The notes: generated from the sequence alone by a model not told the origin. 39,688 nucleotides of DNA from Liquorilactobacillus satsumensis DSM 16230 = JCM 12392 (GCF_001435195.1 NZ_AZFQ01000036.1:277475-317162), one strand, 5' to 3'; shown: positions 1 through 7,845, counted from the first letter of the stretch. A program made the numbers and translations.

Positions 1-34
1 GTTTAACTTTTGTCACAGCCCCTTTATTAGTCTT
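1..34. repeat. edge fragment of the dispersed terminator repeat
   Basis: The first bases read as the right arm of the same hairpin that is complete at 3567-3602 (TTTTGTCACAGCCCC followed by T-rich sequence). The left arm lies outside the window. It sits just past the stop codon of the minus-strand membrane protein gene, as the other copies sit at gene ends. Confidence 0.6.
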
Positions 35-60
35 AGTTATCTAGCTAACGGAATTAATTT

Positions 61-720
61 TCAGTTATTCGCTGAAAATTTTGTTTTCCAAATTCCAAAA
101 AAATATTCCCAAAAATTAACTAGTGGTCCCACTAATAACACAGCTAAAAGAGTCCCACTACCAATCGCAGTAATATGACTACTGAATATTAAGCTCAAAC
201 AAATTGAAATAATAATCATTGTTAAGTCAAAACCAAGTTTCGCGCTTCCAAACGTTGCACTTAACTTTGTGCAAATCACATTAACGACACCATCTGGTGG
301 ATTCAGAATAAAATTAGCTTTAATCATCATAAAGACTCCAACTGAAGTAAAAACAATTGCTAATAAGGTTACTAGAATTTGTTCCCACCAAACGGGTAAA
401 ACAACACTCGTTAAACCAATTCTTAAACCATAAAAATCAACAATCCAGCCAAATACAATTGCCACAAGTAATTGAAAAACGATTTGCCATTCAATTTTGT
501 GCAATAAAAAAAGCTCAATTAGAACAAAAACTATAAAAATTAGTGTAGTTGCTTGACCTAAAGTAATTGGTAAAAAAAGTGACAGAACTTGGGGGACGGA
601 TACTAAGGCACTGACCCCTAATTTACCACAAGTAAATAACACCGTACCTAAAGCCAAAATATTCAAACCAGCAATGTATAATAACAGCCGTAAGAAATTA
701 AAATGTTTCTTACTATGCAA
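61..720 (-). CDS. YitT/YczE-like multi-pass membrane protein
   Basis: The product is an integral membrane protein of about 219 residues with five or six hydrophobic segments and almost no soluble part. The stretch NPPDGVVNVICTKLS followed by AKLGFDLTMI resembles the YczE/YyaS/YitT group (DUF6198-like), whose function is not settled. The frame stays open upstream to a GTG at 822, but no ribosome binding site precedes that codon. A TTG at 718-720 has AAAGGAAG five bases upstream and starts directly before the first membrane segment, so I place the start there. The gene is divergent from the MerR gene at 843, which may control it. The family call is moderately sure; the substrate is unknown. Confidence 0.72.
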   Translation of the reverse strand: MHSKKHFNFLRLLLYIAGLNILALGTVLFTCGKLGVSALVSVPQVLSLFLPITLGQATTLIFIVFVLIELFLLHKIEWQIVFQLLVAIVFGWIVDFYGLRIGLTSVVLPVWWEQILVTLLAIVFTSVGVFMMIKANFILNPPDGVVNVICTKLSATFGSAKLGFDLTMIIISICLSLIFSSHITAIGSGTLLAVLLVGPLVNFWEYFFGIWKTKFSANN

Positions 721-842
721 ATTGATCTTCCTTTCTTTTTCGCAAAACGCTACAATATGAGTAAAATCAGTCATGAAACTCAACGACTGTTCGATGAACT
801 TATCATATAGCTTAGAGTGCACTATAACGCAAGGAGGTTTTT

Positions 843-1220
843 ATGAATTATTCAATCACTGAAACTAGTCGTTTAACTGGTCTCAGTAAGTACACATTAC
901 GTTATTACGAGAAAGAAGAGCTGATTCCCCAAATCAAACGAGACTCAAAGGGATATCGAATTTACACTCAACAAGATCTTGAATGGTTAACTTTTTTATT
1001 AAATATCAGACAAACAGGTATGCCCATTAGTAAAATTAAGAAATTTTCTCAAATGAGGTTCAACACTAAAACGATTCTTACAAGACGGCAAATGTTAGTT
1101 GAGCATCAACAAAACATTCTAGAGCAAACACGAAAACTTCAAAAATCAATGGCGGCAATTGACGCTAAGATAGCCAGATACGATCGCTATCTTAAAGCCT
1201 CAGATGAACTGAAGGAATAA
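843..1220 (+). CDS. MerR family transcriptional regulator
   Basis: This 125-residue DNA-binding protein has the MerR winged helix at residues 3-70 (TGLSKYTLRYYEKEEL, then GYRIYTQQDLEWL) and a coiled-coil dimerisation helix at about 75-120. No cysteine cluster for metal binding is visible, so it resembles the small AdhR/YfmP-type regulators more than metal sensors. A strong site, AAGGAGG, lies six bases before the ATG. It is divergent from the membrane protein gene on its left and probably controls that gene, itself or both. The ligand cannot be read from the sequence. Confidence 0.9.
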   Translation: MNYSITETSRLTGLSKYTLRYYEKEELIPQIKRDSKGYRIYTQQDLEWLTFLLNIRQTGMPISKIKKFSQMRFNTKTILTRRQMLVEHQQNILEQTRKLQKSMAAIDAKIARYDRYLKASDELKE

Positions 1221-1310
1221 GAAGTATTAATAAAAAAAATACCTAGGGACTAAAATATTTTTTTACAAGCCACTCTAAGTGCCCTCAATTTACATTGAAA
1301 GGTGTGGCTG

Positions 1311-1811
1311 TTACTTATGCGCTAAACGCTGTCCCATTACAGCCATTCCCCAGTGGATCCAGCCGAGATTAACAACAAAAAGAACAGCTACAATTAGAAT
1401 AATAAGAACCCATTGCCAAGCAGGAGAATGCGTTAGCTTGATCAAAGCAGTTAAATATGCAATTGTGGGGAGCAATTCAAGCAGTGCGGTTGCGACTCCA
1501 GGGACATAGCCACGTTTGACGATTGAAAACACTAAATGCAGCATTAAATGAGCCAAATATGGAATAGTCGCGGCGACAATTAACAAAGGATAATTAAACC
1601 AAGCGGCCGTTGCAGATAACAACAGGTAAATACAAAATTCCTCCCAAATTCCAAGCGCCAAGATATCTGCACGCTTAATGCCACCAAATAGCATTCGACC
1701 GTGAATATTTGGGCTATGTTTTTCAAGCCAACTAGGAACTAAAGTTAATTCTTCAAAATCATGGAACATAAACAATAATGGTAACAACCAATACGAAGAC
1801 CAAATCAGCAT
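1311..1811 (-). CDS. HXXEE domain membrane protein
   Basis: This 166-residue membrane protein has about five hydrophobic segments. Near the N-terminus it carries HDFEE (H17, E20, E21), the His-x-x-Glu-Glu signature that gives the HXXEE family its name, and a further acidic pair, WEEF, at about residues 56-59. Family members are small integral membrane proteins whose His/Glu residues are suspected to bind metal; no reaction is established. The ATG at 1811 is preceded by GGGAGG. It converges on the MerR gene at 843-1220 and has no operon partner. An open frame on the other strand (1279-1509) is its shadow. Confidence 0.82.
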   Translation of the reverse strand: MLIWSSYWLLPLLFMFHDFEELTLVPSWLEKHSPNIHGRMLFGGIKRADILALGIWEEFCIYLLLSATAAWFNYPLLIVAATIPYLAHLMLHLVFSIVKRGYVPGVATALLELLPTIAYLTALIKLTHSPAWQWVLIILIVAVLFVVNLGWIHWGMAVMGQRLAHK

Positions 1812-1978
1812 TGTTCAATAACCTCCCTTTACCTTAAGTATATTGTTATTTTTCAAGTTAATAAACAGGGCAGGGATAAGTGCTACATAAAGAAGATAAT
1901 GTGCCACGTGACACCATTACGCAGACAGTTAGACGTATGTTCTCGAAAAATCAGCCCACAGACCAAATAGTACTAGGT

Positions 1979-2089
1979 AAAAAATGTGACAGTCACTCAG
2001 ATTCGGACACATTAATGATAAATTGCACCGTGTGATCGCATGCTACGATTCATCATTAACCTCGAAAATCTGATGGCTGTCACATTTAC
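1979..2089. terminator. very long imperfect hairpin, probable terminator of the CMD gene
   Basis: Two arms of about 48 bases pair imperfectly around the loop TGTGATCGCA: AAATGTGACAGTCACTCAG on the left matches the complement of CTGATGGCTGTCACATTT on the right. The inner parts (ATTAATGATAAATT and TTCATCATTAAC) also pair. Read on the minus strand, the stem ends in a run of six T, so it can terminate the CMD-like gene that ends at 2102. The arms are far longer than a normal terminator, more like a small palindromic element. Confidence 0.6.
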
Positions 2090-2101
2090 TTTTCGATACA
2101 T

Positions 2102-2467
2102 TTAGTTTTTATTAAAGACTTCCTTTGCCACAGCAATCGCATTTAAAACTCTTGGAAAACCAACATAAGGTAAACAGTGAATGAAAGTTTCAACTATTTC
2201 TGCACGTGTTAAGCCAACATTTAAGGCTCCTTGAATGTGAATTCTAAGTTGCTTTGCGGTATCTCCTTGTGTCAATAATGTAGTAATTGTAATCATTTCC
2301 CTTTGCTTCAAGTCTAAGACGCCTCGTCTTTGGGCTTCATCAAATGCTAATAGCGTTTTTTGATCCAAGACAGGGGCAATGTCAGCTAAACTTGCTGATA
2401 CCAATTGACTTGCTTTTTTTCCGATGACTGCTTCGCGAATTTTTAAACCATTTTCGTATTTATTCAA
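2102..2467 (-). CDS. carboxymuconolactone decarboxylase (CMD) family protein
   Basis: This 121-residue helical protein is of the CMD/AhpD superfamily. The C-terminal half follows the family pattern: RIHIQGALNVGLTRAEIVET, then HCLPYVGFPRVLNAI. The AhpD-type CxxC pair is absent, so peroxidase activity of that kind is unlikely; it belongs with the uncharacterised CMD branch near gamma-carboxymuconolactone decarboxylases. The frame opens with an ATG at 2467 after AGGAGGAATTAGTTTG; the in-frame TTG start sense should be checked because the codon lies close to that site. It is divergent from the MerR gene at 2533 and probably controlled by it through the operator at 2491-2520. Confidence 0.85.
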   Translation of the reverse strand: MNKYENGLKIREAVIGKKASQLVSASLADIAPVLDQKTLLAFDEAQRRGVLDLKQREMITITTLLTQGDTAKQLRIHIQGALNVGLTRAEIVETFIHCLPYVGFPRVLNAIAVAKEVFNKN

Positions 2468-2483
2468 ACTAATTCCTCCTTTG

Positions 2484-2520
2484 ATATGATAAAGTTACTA
2501 TAAACTATCAAGTAAACTTT
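2484..2520 (-). promoter_or_regulatory. MerR-type promoter and operator between the CMD gene and merR
   Basis: On the minus strand, TTTACT and TATCAT are separated by 19 bases instead of the usual 17. A dyad, AAAGTTTAC-N13-GTAACTTT (2491-2520), lies over the -35 element and the spacer. A 19-base spacer with a dyad is the known layout of promoters activated by MerR proteins through DNA distortion. Assignment to the adjacent MerR is inference. Confidence 0.6.
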
Positions 2521-2532
2521 ATAGCAAGTCAC

Positions 2533-2943
2533 ATGACTATTTTTTTAAAGAAGGTGCCTAGGCTGACTAAAACATACAAAATATCAACGATCTCTAAGCT
2601 GACTGGTTTTTCAATCCCAACTTTACGCTATTACGAAAAGTTGGGACTCCTGAACCCCAAGCGTGATGCAAACAACTATCGGTGCTTTACAGCTAACGAT
2701 TTACGCTGGATTAAATTTATTAAACGTGCCAAGGCCACTGGAATGCCGCTTGCAAAAATTATTGAATATTCGCAGTTGCGCGCACAGGGAACTGGTACAA
2801 TTCAGGAAAGAATCGCGATTTTGGAACAGCAGGAACAAATCTTATATACTGAGCAGGCCAAAATTCAAGAACACATTGAATTTTTACAAAATAAAAAGCA
2901 ATTTTATGCTAAATTAAAGGCCAAAATCAAAAAGAACCGTTAA
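2533..2943 (+). CDS. MerR family transcriptional regulator
   Basis: This 136-residue regulator has its winged helix at about residues 15-82 (KLTGFSIPTLRYYEKLGLLN, then NNYRCFTANDLRWIKFI) and a C-terminal coiled coil (QERIAILEQQEQ onward). It lacks a metal-binding cysteine set. It is divergent from the CMD-like gene at 2102-2467 across a promoter with MerR geometry, so local control of that gene is likely. The ATG at 2533 has no clear ribosome binding site; the MerR domain proper begins about 14 residues in, so the true start may lie a few codons downstream. It shares its fold with the MerR at 843 but clearly differs in sequence. Confidence 0.88.
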   Translation: MTIFLKKVPRLTKTYKISTISKLTGFSIPTLRYYEKLGLLNPKRDANNYRCFTANDLRWIKFIKRAKATGMPLAKIIEYSQLRAQGTGTIQERIAILEQQEQILYTEQAKIQEHIEFLQNKKQFYAKLKAKIKKNR

Positions 2944-2998
2944 AAAGCGCTATAATGACAATTTAAAAGGTAAAAGAATCAAGGGAGGAACCAGTTCA

Positions 2999-3499
2999 AT
3001 GTTAGCAGATGTTCTATTAGTGATCGATCTCCAAAATGGTGTTTGTAAGGAACCGATTCAGCTGGACAACTTACCCAGCTATCTAAAAAAGATCAATCAA
3101 AGCATCGCTTTATATCACCAGGCTCATAAACCAGTCATCTTTATCCAGCATAATGATGCGGAATTAATCAATGGAACTTGGTCTTGGAAGCTTGTAAGTG
3201 AATTAAATAATCAAAGTAACGATTTTTATATTCAAAAAACCCACGCTAATTCTTTTTATGGCACTAACTTGAAAATAACTTTGGACAAATTACATGTTAA
3301 AAGTCTAGAAATCTGTGGGGCACAAACCGAGTATTGTGTAGATACAACGGTTAAAATGGCACATGGGTTGGGCTATAAAATTCAAATGGTGCCCAAAAGT
3401 ACAGCCACTTTTGCCAATGCCTATTTAAGCGCAGCGAAGACCATTGCATTTTACGAAGGCATCTGGGATCAAAGATTCTTGCAATTCGTTGAACGTTAA
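2999..3499 (+). CDS. isochorismatase family cysteine hydrolase
   Basis: This 166-residue cytosolic hydrolase has the expected catalytic triad: D10 in VIDLQNGV, K80 in QKTHANSF and nucleophile C113 in GAQTEYCV. The cis-peptide region before the cysteine (CGAQTEYCVDTTV) is typical. The family includes isochorismatases, nicotinamidases and related amidases; the exact substrate cannot be told. GGGAGG precedes the ATG at 2999. It begins 55 bases after the MerR gene on the same strand, and a TATAAT at 2951-2956 may give it its own promoter. It ends before the shared terminator at 3567. Confidence 0.9.
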   Translation: MLADVLLVIDLQNGVCKEPIQLDNLPSYLKKINQSIALYHQAHKPVIFIQHNDAELINGTWSWKLVSELNNQSNDFYIQKTHANSFYGTNLKITLDKLHVKSLEICGAQTEYCVDTTVKMAHGLGYKIQMVPKSTATFANAYLSAAKTIAFYEGIWDQRFLQFVER

Positions 3500-3566
3500 C
3501 AACAGTTGCTTTTTACTGCATCGCGCTCTAACTATTTGAAGCACATTTATCCGTTAAAAACTACAA

Positions 3567-3608
3567 GGGGCTGTGACAAAAGTTAAATTTTGTCACAGCC
3601 CCTCTTTT
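3567..3608. terminator. strong bidirectional terminator (repeat-linked)
   Basis: A perfect 15-base stem, GGGGCTGTGACAAAA with its complement, has a six-base loop GTTAAA and ends at 3602. TCTTTTAT follows on the plus strand. It lies between the convergent isochorismatase-like gene and pdxT and can serve both. The same hairpin recurs at 15636-15671. Confidence 0.85.
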
Positions 3609-3664
3609 ATTCCGGATAAACGTGTTCCATAAGTCAAAATTCTCCGTCTAACTTCGAATTACTC
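3567..3664 (-). repeat. dispersed repeat, copy A (terminator plus one inverted end)
   Basis: The terminator hairpin is followed by TTCCGGATAAACGTGTTCCA (3610-3629), AAGTCAAAATT and CTCCGTCTAACTTCGAATTA. This is the reverse complement of the right half of the copies at 6810, 9042 and 15501. The far inverted end is missing, so this copy is partial and inverted relative to the others. Confidence 0.75.
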
Positions 3665-3669
3665 AGCGC

Positions 3670-4242
3670 TTAATTAGCCACAAATTTACTCATTGGTACT
3701 ACTTGGTTAACAAATAGTTCATGAAATCTGGTATCTAAAGTTAATTCCGGGTGAAATGCGGTTACCAAAATATTCTTTTGTCTAGCCGCGACAATGCGAT
3801 TTGCAGCTAAAGTTGCCAAAACTTTTACATCTGTACCAACCTTTTTGAGATAAGGCGCTCGAATAAAGACACCTGGAAAAGGGTCTGTGAAACCTGCAAC
3901 TTCAATTGCGGACTCGAAGCTTTCGCGCTGACGTCCAAAACCGTTGCGGATTACTTCTCCGTCAAAGCTGTTGAAAGTTTCAGGTTGTGTTAGTAAAACC
4001 AATCCTGCACAGGTTCCAAAAACTGGAAAATTATGCTGCACTAAATTCTTTAATGGTGCCAGCAACCGTTCACGCACCAATAATTTATGCATGGTGGTGC
4101 TTTCTCCACCTGGAAGCACAATGCCTTTAATCCCTTGCAAATCAGCCGGTTCCTTAATCAGTTTAGTTTGAACATTGCAGCGTTTAAGTAGCGCAACGTG
4201 TTCGCTGACTGCACCTTGTAGTGCTAATACTCCGATTACCAT
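3670..4242 (-). CDS. pdxT: pyridoxal 5'-phosphate synthase glutaminase subunit PdxT
   Basis: PdxT is a class I glutaminase that releases ammonia from glutamine and channels it to PdxS for vitamin B6 (PLP) synthesis. All landmarks are present in 190 residues: LALQGAVSEH at the N-terminus, oxyanion loop PGGEST (44-49), nucleophile C78 in GTCAGL, and the H163/E165 dyad in FHPEL. TAGGAGG supplies both the stop codon of pdxS and the ribosome binding site of pdxT, leaving 11 bases between the genes. The two subunits are therefore translated from one message in near-equal amounts. Length is normal. Confidence 0.97.
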   Translation of the reverse strand: MVIGVLALQGAVSEHVALLKRCNVQTKLIKEPADLQGIKGIVLPGGESTTMHKLLVRERLLAPLKNLVQHNFPVFGTCAGLVLLTQPETFNSFDGEVIRNGFGRQRESFESAIEVAGFTDPFPGVFIRAPYLKKVGTDVKVLATLAANRIVAARQKNILVTAFHPELTLDTRFHELFVNQVVPMSKFVAN

Positions 4243-4253
4243 CTTTTTGCCTC

Positions 4254-5138
4254 CTAGATTCCGCGATTAGCCATTTTTTGTTCAGCAGAAAGCGTGGAAA
4301 TTTCAATTCCTCTCATTGGTGAACCTAGATTTTTAGAAAGCTCTGCAATTAAAGCATAGTCGGTAGGATGGGCCGTTGCAGTCACAATGGCTTTAGCAAA
4401 CTTGGCTGGATTTTCAGAATGAAAAATTCCTGAACCAACGAAGATTCCTTCTGCCCCAAGGTTCATCATTAATGCGGCGTCAGCAGGAGTTGCTACTCCA
4501 CCTGCGGCAAAATTAATGACTGGCAGCTTGCCGTTGTCGTGAACTTCCTTAACTAGTTCGTACGGAGCTTGTAAATTACGTGCAAGCATTACTAACTGAT
4601 TGTGTGTAGCAGCTTGAACTTGAGTAATCTGTTCATTGACCTTTTCCATATGCCGCACAGCTTCAACAATATTACCTGTGCCGGGTTCTCCTTTAGTTCT
4701 GAGCATCGCTGCGCCCTCATCAATACGGCGTAAAGCCTCGCCTAAATCACGGCAACCACAGACAAATGGAACCTGAAATTCATTTTTATTAATATGGTAC
4801 GTGTCATCGGCAGGAGTCAAGACTTCACTTTCATCGATATAGTCAACCCCAATTGCTTCTAAAATACGAGCTTCCGCCAGATGTCCGATGCGGGCTTTGG
4901 CCATTACTGGCACAGTCACGGCTTTCATAATTGCTTCAACCATAGCTGGATCAGACATCCGGGCAACGCCACCAGCGGCGCGAATATCCGAGGGGACACG
5001 TTCGAGTGCCATGACAGCGACTGCTCCTGCTTCCTCGGCAATTCTTGCTTGTTCAACGTTGACAACGTCCATAATTACGCCGCCTTTTTGCATTTGCGCC
5101 ATTCCGCGTTTAACGAGAGTTGTACCTGTCTTTACCAT
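4254..5138 (-). CDS. pdxS: pyridoxal 5'-phosphate synthase lyase subunit PdxS
   Basis: PdxS builds PLP from ribose 5-phosphate, glyceraldehyde 3-phosphate and PdxT-derived ammonia in a (beta/alpha)8 barrel that assembles as a dodecamer. The 294-residue product has both catalytic lysines: K81 in VMAKARIGH and K149 in [10 protein letters not shown]. The frame is open to a TTG at 5153, but GGAGGAG lies just before the ATG at 5136-5138, so the start is there. It is the first gene of the pdxST operon, divergent from the MocR regulator gene at 5257. Confidence 0.97.
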   Translation of the reverse strand: MVKTGTTLVKRGMAQMQKGGVIMDVVNVEQARIAEEAGAVAVMALERVPSDIRAAGGVARMSDPAMVEAIMKAVTVPVMAKARIGHLAEARILEAIGVDYIDESEVLTPADDTYHINKNEFQVPFVCGCRDLGEALRRIDEGAAMLRTKGEPGTGNIVEAVRHMEKVNEQITQVQAATHNQLVMLARNLQAPYELVKEVHDNGKLPVINFAAGGVATPADAALMMNLGAEGIFVGSGIFHSENPAKFAKAIVTATAHPTDYALIAELSKNLGSPMRGIEISTLSAEQKMANRGI

Positions 5139-5256
5139 GTGTTTCTCCTCCAATTTTAATTGAAAATTTATTCTAGCTTATGGTATTGTGAGCATAACTT
5201 AAACCACCAATTGGAATATATTTATACCAACCAATTAATTTTGAGGAGGATTACTA
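5139..5256. promoter_or_regulatory. pdxST / MocR regulator divergent control region
   Basis: This 118-base region holds two direct repeats, CCACCAATT (5204-5212) and CCAACCAATT (5227-5236). Their CCAATT cores are 24 bases apart. PdxR-type MocR regulators commonly bind spaced direct repeats in this position. On the minus strand, TAGAAT at about 5171-5176 can serve as a -10 element with a poor -35, as expected of an activated promoter. The binding role is inference. Confidence 0.5.
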
Positions 5257-6687
5257 ATGCAGTGGAAATTACCTGAGGGATCGCAAGCTGTTTATCTAAA
5301 ACTAATTAAACTGATTACTAAGGGGATTGAAAAAGGGGAGCTGCTGCCAGGAGACCGGCTGCCGGTTGAACGTGATTTAGCAAAAGCTCTAGGTATTAAC
5401 CGTTCTACGATCCAACGTGCATTCAGCGAATTAGTCAGTCGTGGAATTCTTGTCCGCAAGTTAGGCAGCGGTACGTGGATTAATTCTGGAAAGTGGGGGG
5501 TATTAACTCAAGGTGTCAATTGGCAAAGATATATGACTACCAGCCGCCTAGGCGATCCGGAGAATTTTACGGTGCGGTTGCGCCAACTACAACGGCAACC
5601 AGGCATAATCAACTTATCCTATTCAAGTATCAGCATTCCTAACTTAGCACTGACTTTCCCTTCCATGACAGTCAATGATTTAATTGTGCAGGAAAATACG
5701 GATGCTGTGAGTGGGACACTTGCATTAAAGCAGCAGTTGATTACTCAGCTGACACCATTCTTGAAACAACAGCTTGCAGCGGCACAAATTTTGGTCACAT
5801 CAGGTGCACAACAGGCTTTTTATCTGATTACTCAAGGTTTATTGTCTTATGGAGATGCAATTGCGGTGGAATCACCGTCATATTTTTATCAGTTATCACT
5901 TTTTCAAGCCGCTGGAATTCGCGTATTTGGAGTGCCACTCAAAGAAAGCGGCGGCTTGGAATTAGACGTGCTGCAGCAGCTTTACTATAAACATCATCTG
6001 CGGTTTTTATTTGTCAACCCGACCGGTCAAAACCCAACTACACGCAGTATGCCGCTAGGTGCACGAAAAAAATTAGTTGAATGCTGCCGGCAACTAAATT
6101 TGCCAATTGTGGAAGATGATCCCTTAGGACTTAGTAATGCAGTCACCCAACAACCGGTGACCACCTTAAAAGAGCTAGATCCCAGTAATGTACTTTATGT
6201 TGGTTCACTTTCATCGCTGACCGGACCAGGAACACGCATCGGTTGGTTAATTGCACCGCCAGCAATCGTGGCGCGTTTGGCGGAAATTCGTCAGCAGATG
6301 GAAGCTGGAATTAGTGTGCTCTCGCAGTTAGCCGCGACACAACTTTTGCAACCAGTGCAACTCTCACAGTTAGTTCAAGCACAATTGCACAACCTTGAGG
6401 AACAAAAGAAACATCTGCTCAGAGCTTTGGCACCGCTTGTTGCGCAAAAGCTAATTTCGTATAAATTACCTACAGCGGGCAGTAATATTTGGGTTCATTT
6501 AAATGTCCGCCAAAAGCTTCCAAGCTCTGCTTACAATCTATTCTTAGCGCATAAACTCCTTGTATTGCCTGATTTCTTATTCGGAGTGCAATCTAATCAT
6601 GTGCGTCTCAGTTTCACTCATATAACGGCTGCTAACGAGCTCGAAATAAAACAGCGCTTCAGGGCGGTTATGGCTGAAGTGTCCTAG
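5257..6687 (+). CDS. MocR/GntR family regulator with aminotransferase-like domain (PdxR-like), lacking the PLP lysine
   Basis: This 476-residue protein has a GntR winged helix at residues 10-75 (GDRLPVERDLAKALGINRST) joined to a fold-type I aminotransferase domain at about 115-470. Its divergent position next to pdxST points to PdxR, the PLP-sensing regulator of vitamin B6 synthesis. NPTGQNP (254-260), EDD (286-288) and the terminal VRLSFT arginine are kept. However, where family members have the Schiff-base lysine (pattern S-x-SK-x(4)-G-x-RIG), this protein reads GSLSSLTGPGTRIGW, with serine at 320. The aromatic residue after EDDP is leucine. It is therefore probably not an enzyme and may bind PLP without a covalent bond or sense something else. 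AGGAGG precedes the ATG. Confidence 0.88.
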   Translation: MQWKLPEGSQAVYLKLIKLITKGIEKGELLPGDRLPVERDLAKALGINRSTIQRAFSELVSRGILVRKLGSGTWINSGKWGVLTQGVNWQRYMTTSRLGDPENFTVRLRQLQRQPGIINLSYSSISIPNLALTFPSMTVNDLIVQENTDAVSGTLALKQQLITQLTPFLKQQLAAAQILVTSGAQQAFYLITQGLLSYGDAIAVESPSYFYQLSLFQAAGIRVFGVPLKESGGLELDVLQQLYYKHHLRFLFVNPTGQNPTTRSMPLGARKKLVECCRQLNLPIVEDDPLGLSNAVTQQPVTTLKELDPSNVLYVGSLSSLTGPGTRIGWLIAPPAIVARLAEIRQQMEAGISVLSQLAATQLLQPVQLSQLVQAQLHNLEEQKKHLLRALAPLVAQKLISYKLPTAGSNIWVHLNVRQKLPSSAYNLFLAHKLLVLPDFLFGVQSNHVRLSFTHITAANELEIKQRFRAVMAEVS

Positions 6688-6809
6688 CATAAAAAGCCAG
6701 CAAAATGTCTTATTTAACTTTAAAGTTATCATTTTCGATGAAGCCTTTAATACAAGCAATCGCGTAAAACTAATTGAATTTTTAAGTCAGCAATGGTTGC
6801 CGACTGTTT

Positions 6810-6972
6810 AGAGAGTGTGACATAAAGTCGGTAAAATTTGAGTACTAACAAGAAATTACGAACATCACAAGTAATTCGCGGTTAGACGGAAAATTTTGAC
6901 TTATGGAACACGTTTATCCGTAACAAGTAGAGGAGCTGGGTTAAAATTTCACTTTTGGCTCAGCCCCTTTTG
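6810..6972 (+). repeat. dispersed repeat, copy B, with terminator
   Basis: The left end GTGTGACATAAAGTC (6815-6829) is inverted relative to GACTTATGGAACAC (6898-6911). About 20 bases later comes an imperfect terminator hairpin, GGAGCTGGGTTAAAA ... TTTTGGCTCAGCCCC, then TTTT (6932-6971). It lies downstream of the MocR gene. Outside this copy, the 486-base gap 6688-7173 shows only a TGGCAACAATTGCCA palindrome near 6975 and AT-rich sequence. An open stretch at 6689-6811 without a start codon is not counted as a gene. Confidence 0.75.
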
Positions 6973-7173
6973 TGTGGCAACAATTGCCAGAATAAAGAAG
7001 CGTAATTTTATAAGTGCGGCAGTCAATGCAGATTTTAATAATCTTATTCATAAGAAAAAGTAAAACTCTTTAGAATAATTTATAACAAAAAGTAAATATA
7101 TTCATCTTTTAGAAACACTTTATTCACGGATTACACGTATCCTGAAGTTAACAAATAATTGAGGAAGGTGAAA

Positions 7174-7782
7174 ATGATGCTAATTAACTCACAACTTTAT
7201 TTACCTATTTTAACGCTTACTCCATTTAAATTGGGATCTTTTCTCCTGCTGGGCGTCTTTCTTCATTGGACAAACACCTCATTTCCTAAAATAAACACCC
7301 GCAATATCTTGAAAAGTTTATTTTACTTTTACTTGACCTGTCTTGCTCAATTGACTATCAGCATTAACATTTATACGCCTTGGACTTACCTGCGCATGTT
7401 GCGAGCCGCTCATGGATTCGGTTATTTTAATAGTATTGAATGGCATCCCTTAGAGATGTACAAGACAATCTATACTGCAGCTTCACAATACACTATTGTA
7501 GGCAACCTAGTGATGTTGATTCCATTGACACTTTTCGTTGCACTCCTCTGGGAAAATAAAGCAACTTTTAAAAACATGTTAACTATTTCATTTTTAACCT
7601 CATTAACTATCGAAACTTCACAATTATTGCTGTCCGCTGGTTATTTTGAACGTCGCCTTTTTGATATCAATGATTTGCTCCAAAACACACTTGGGGGGTT
7701 ACTCGGATTTGCTGTTTTCGTTATTGTACGCAAACTGGTCCCAAATCTTGCGCTGCATAGTAGGGCAAGTTCTAGGACCTAG
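7174..7782 (+). CDS. VanZ-like family membrane protein
   Basis: This protein of about 202 residues has four or five membrane segments and a VanZ-type core: GNLVMLIPLTLFVALLW, then TIETSQLLL, then RLFDINDLLQNTLGGLLGF near the C-terminus. VanZ-like proteins lie in the membrane, and a few confer low-level teicoplanin resistance; most have no known role. The frame is open from a TTG at 7159, but GAGGAAGG lies inside that extension, five bases before ATG 7174 (a second ATG follows at once). It stands alone, with a terminator at 7809. Confidence 0.85.
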   Translation: MMLINSQLYLPILTLTPFKLGSFLLLGVFLHWTNTSFPKINTRNILKSLFYFYLTCLAQLTISINIYTPWTYLRMLRAAHGFGYFNSIEWHPLEMYKTIYTAASQYTIVGNLVMLIPLTLFVALLWENKATFKNMLTISFLTSLTIETSQLLLSAGYFERRLFDINDLLQNTLGGLLGFAVFVIVRKLVPNLALHSRASSRT

Positions 7783-7808
7783 GTGTGAGAAAAGCAAATT
7801 TATGGTAA

Positions 7809-7845
7809 AAAAGCTCGTAGGCAATCAAATTGTTGCGAGCTTTTT
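7809..7845 (+). terminator. intrinsic terminator after the VanZ-like gene
   Basis: The arms AAAGCTCG and CGAGCTTT are extended by GGCAAT/ATTGTTG around TCAA, and TTTTT follows. Confidence 0.8.

Noticed and set aside
1279-1509. Plus-strand open frame of 76 codons
   Set aside because: It lies fully inside the HXXEE gene on the other strand, has no ribosome site and has unlikely composition.
4881-5163. Plus-strand open frames over pdxS
   Set aside because: Two overlapping frames are antisense to the conserved pdxS coding region; they are shadows of its codon use.
6689-6811. Open stretch ending in a protein-like C-terminus (VKLIEFLSQQWLPTV)
   Set aside because: No start codon or ribosome site, it runs out of the MocR gene in another frame, and I recognise no family. 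It could be a gene tail, but support is too thin.
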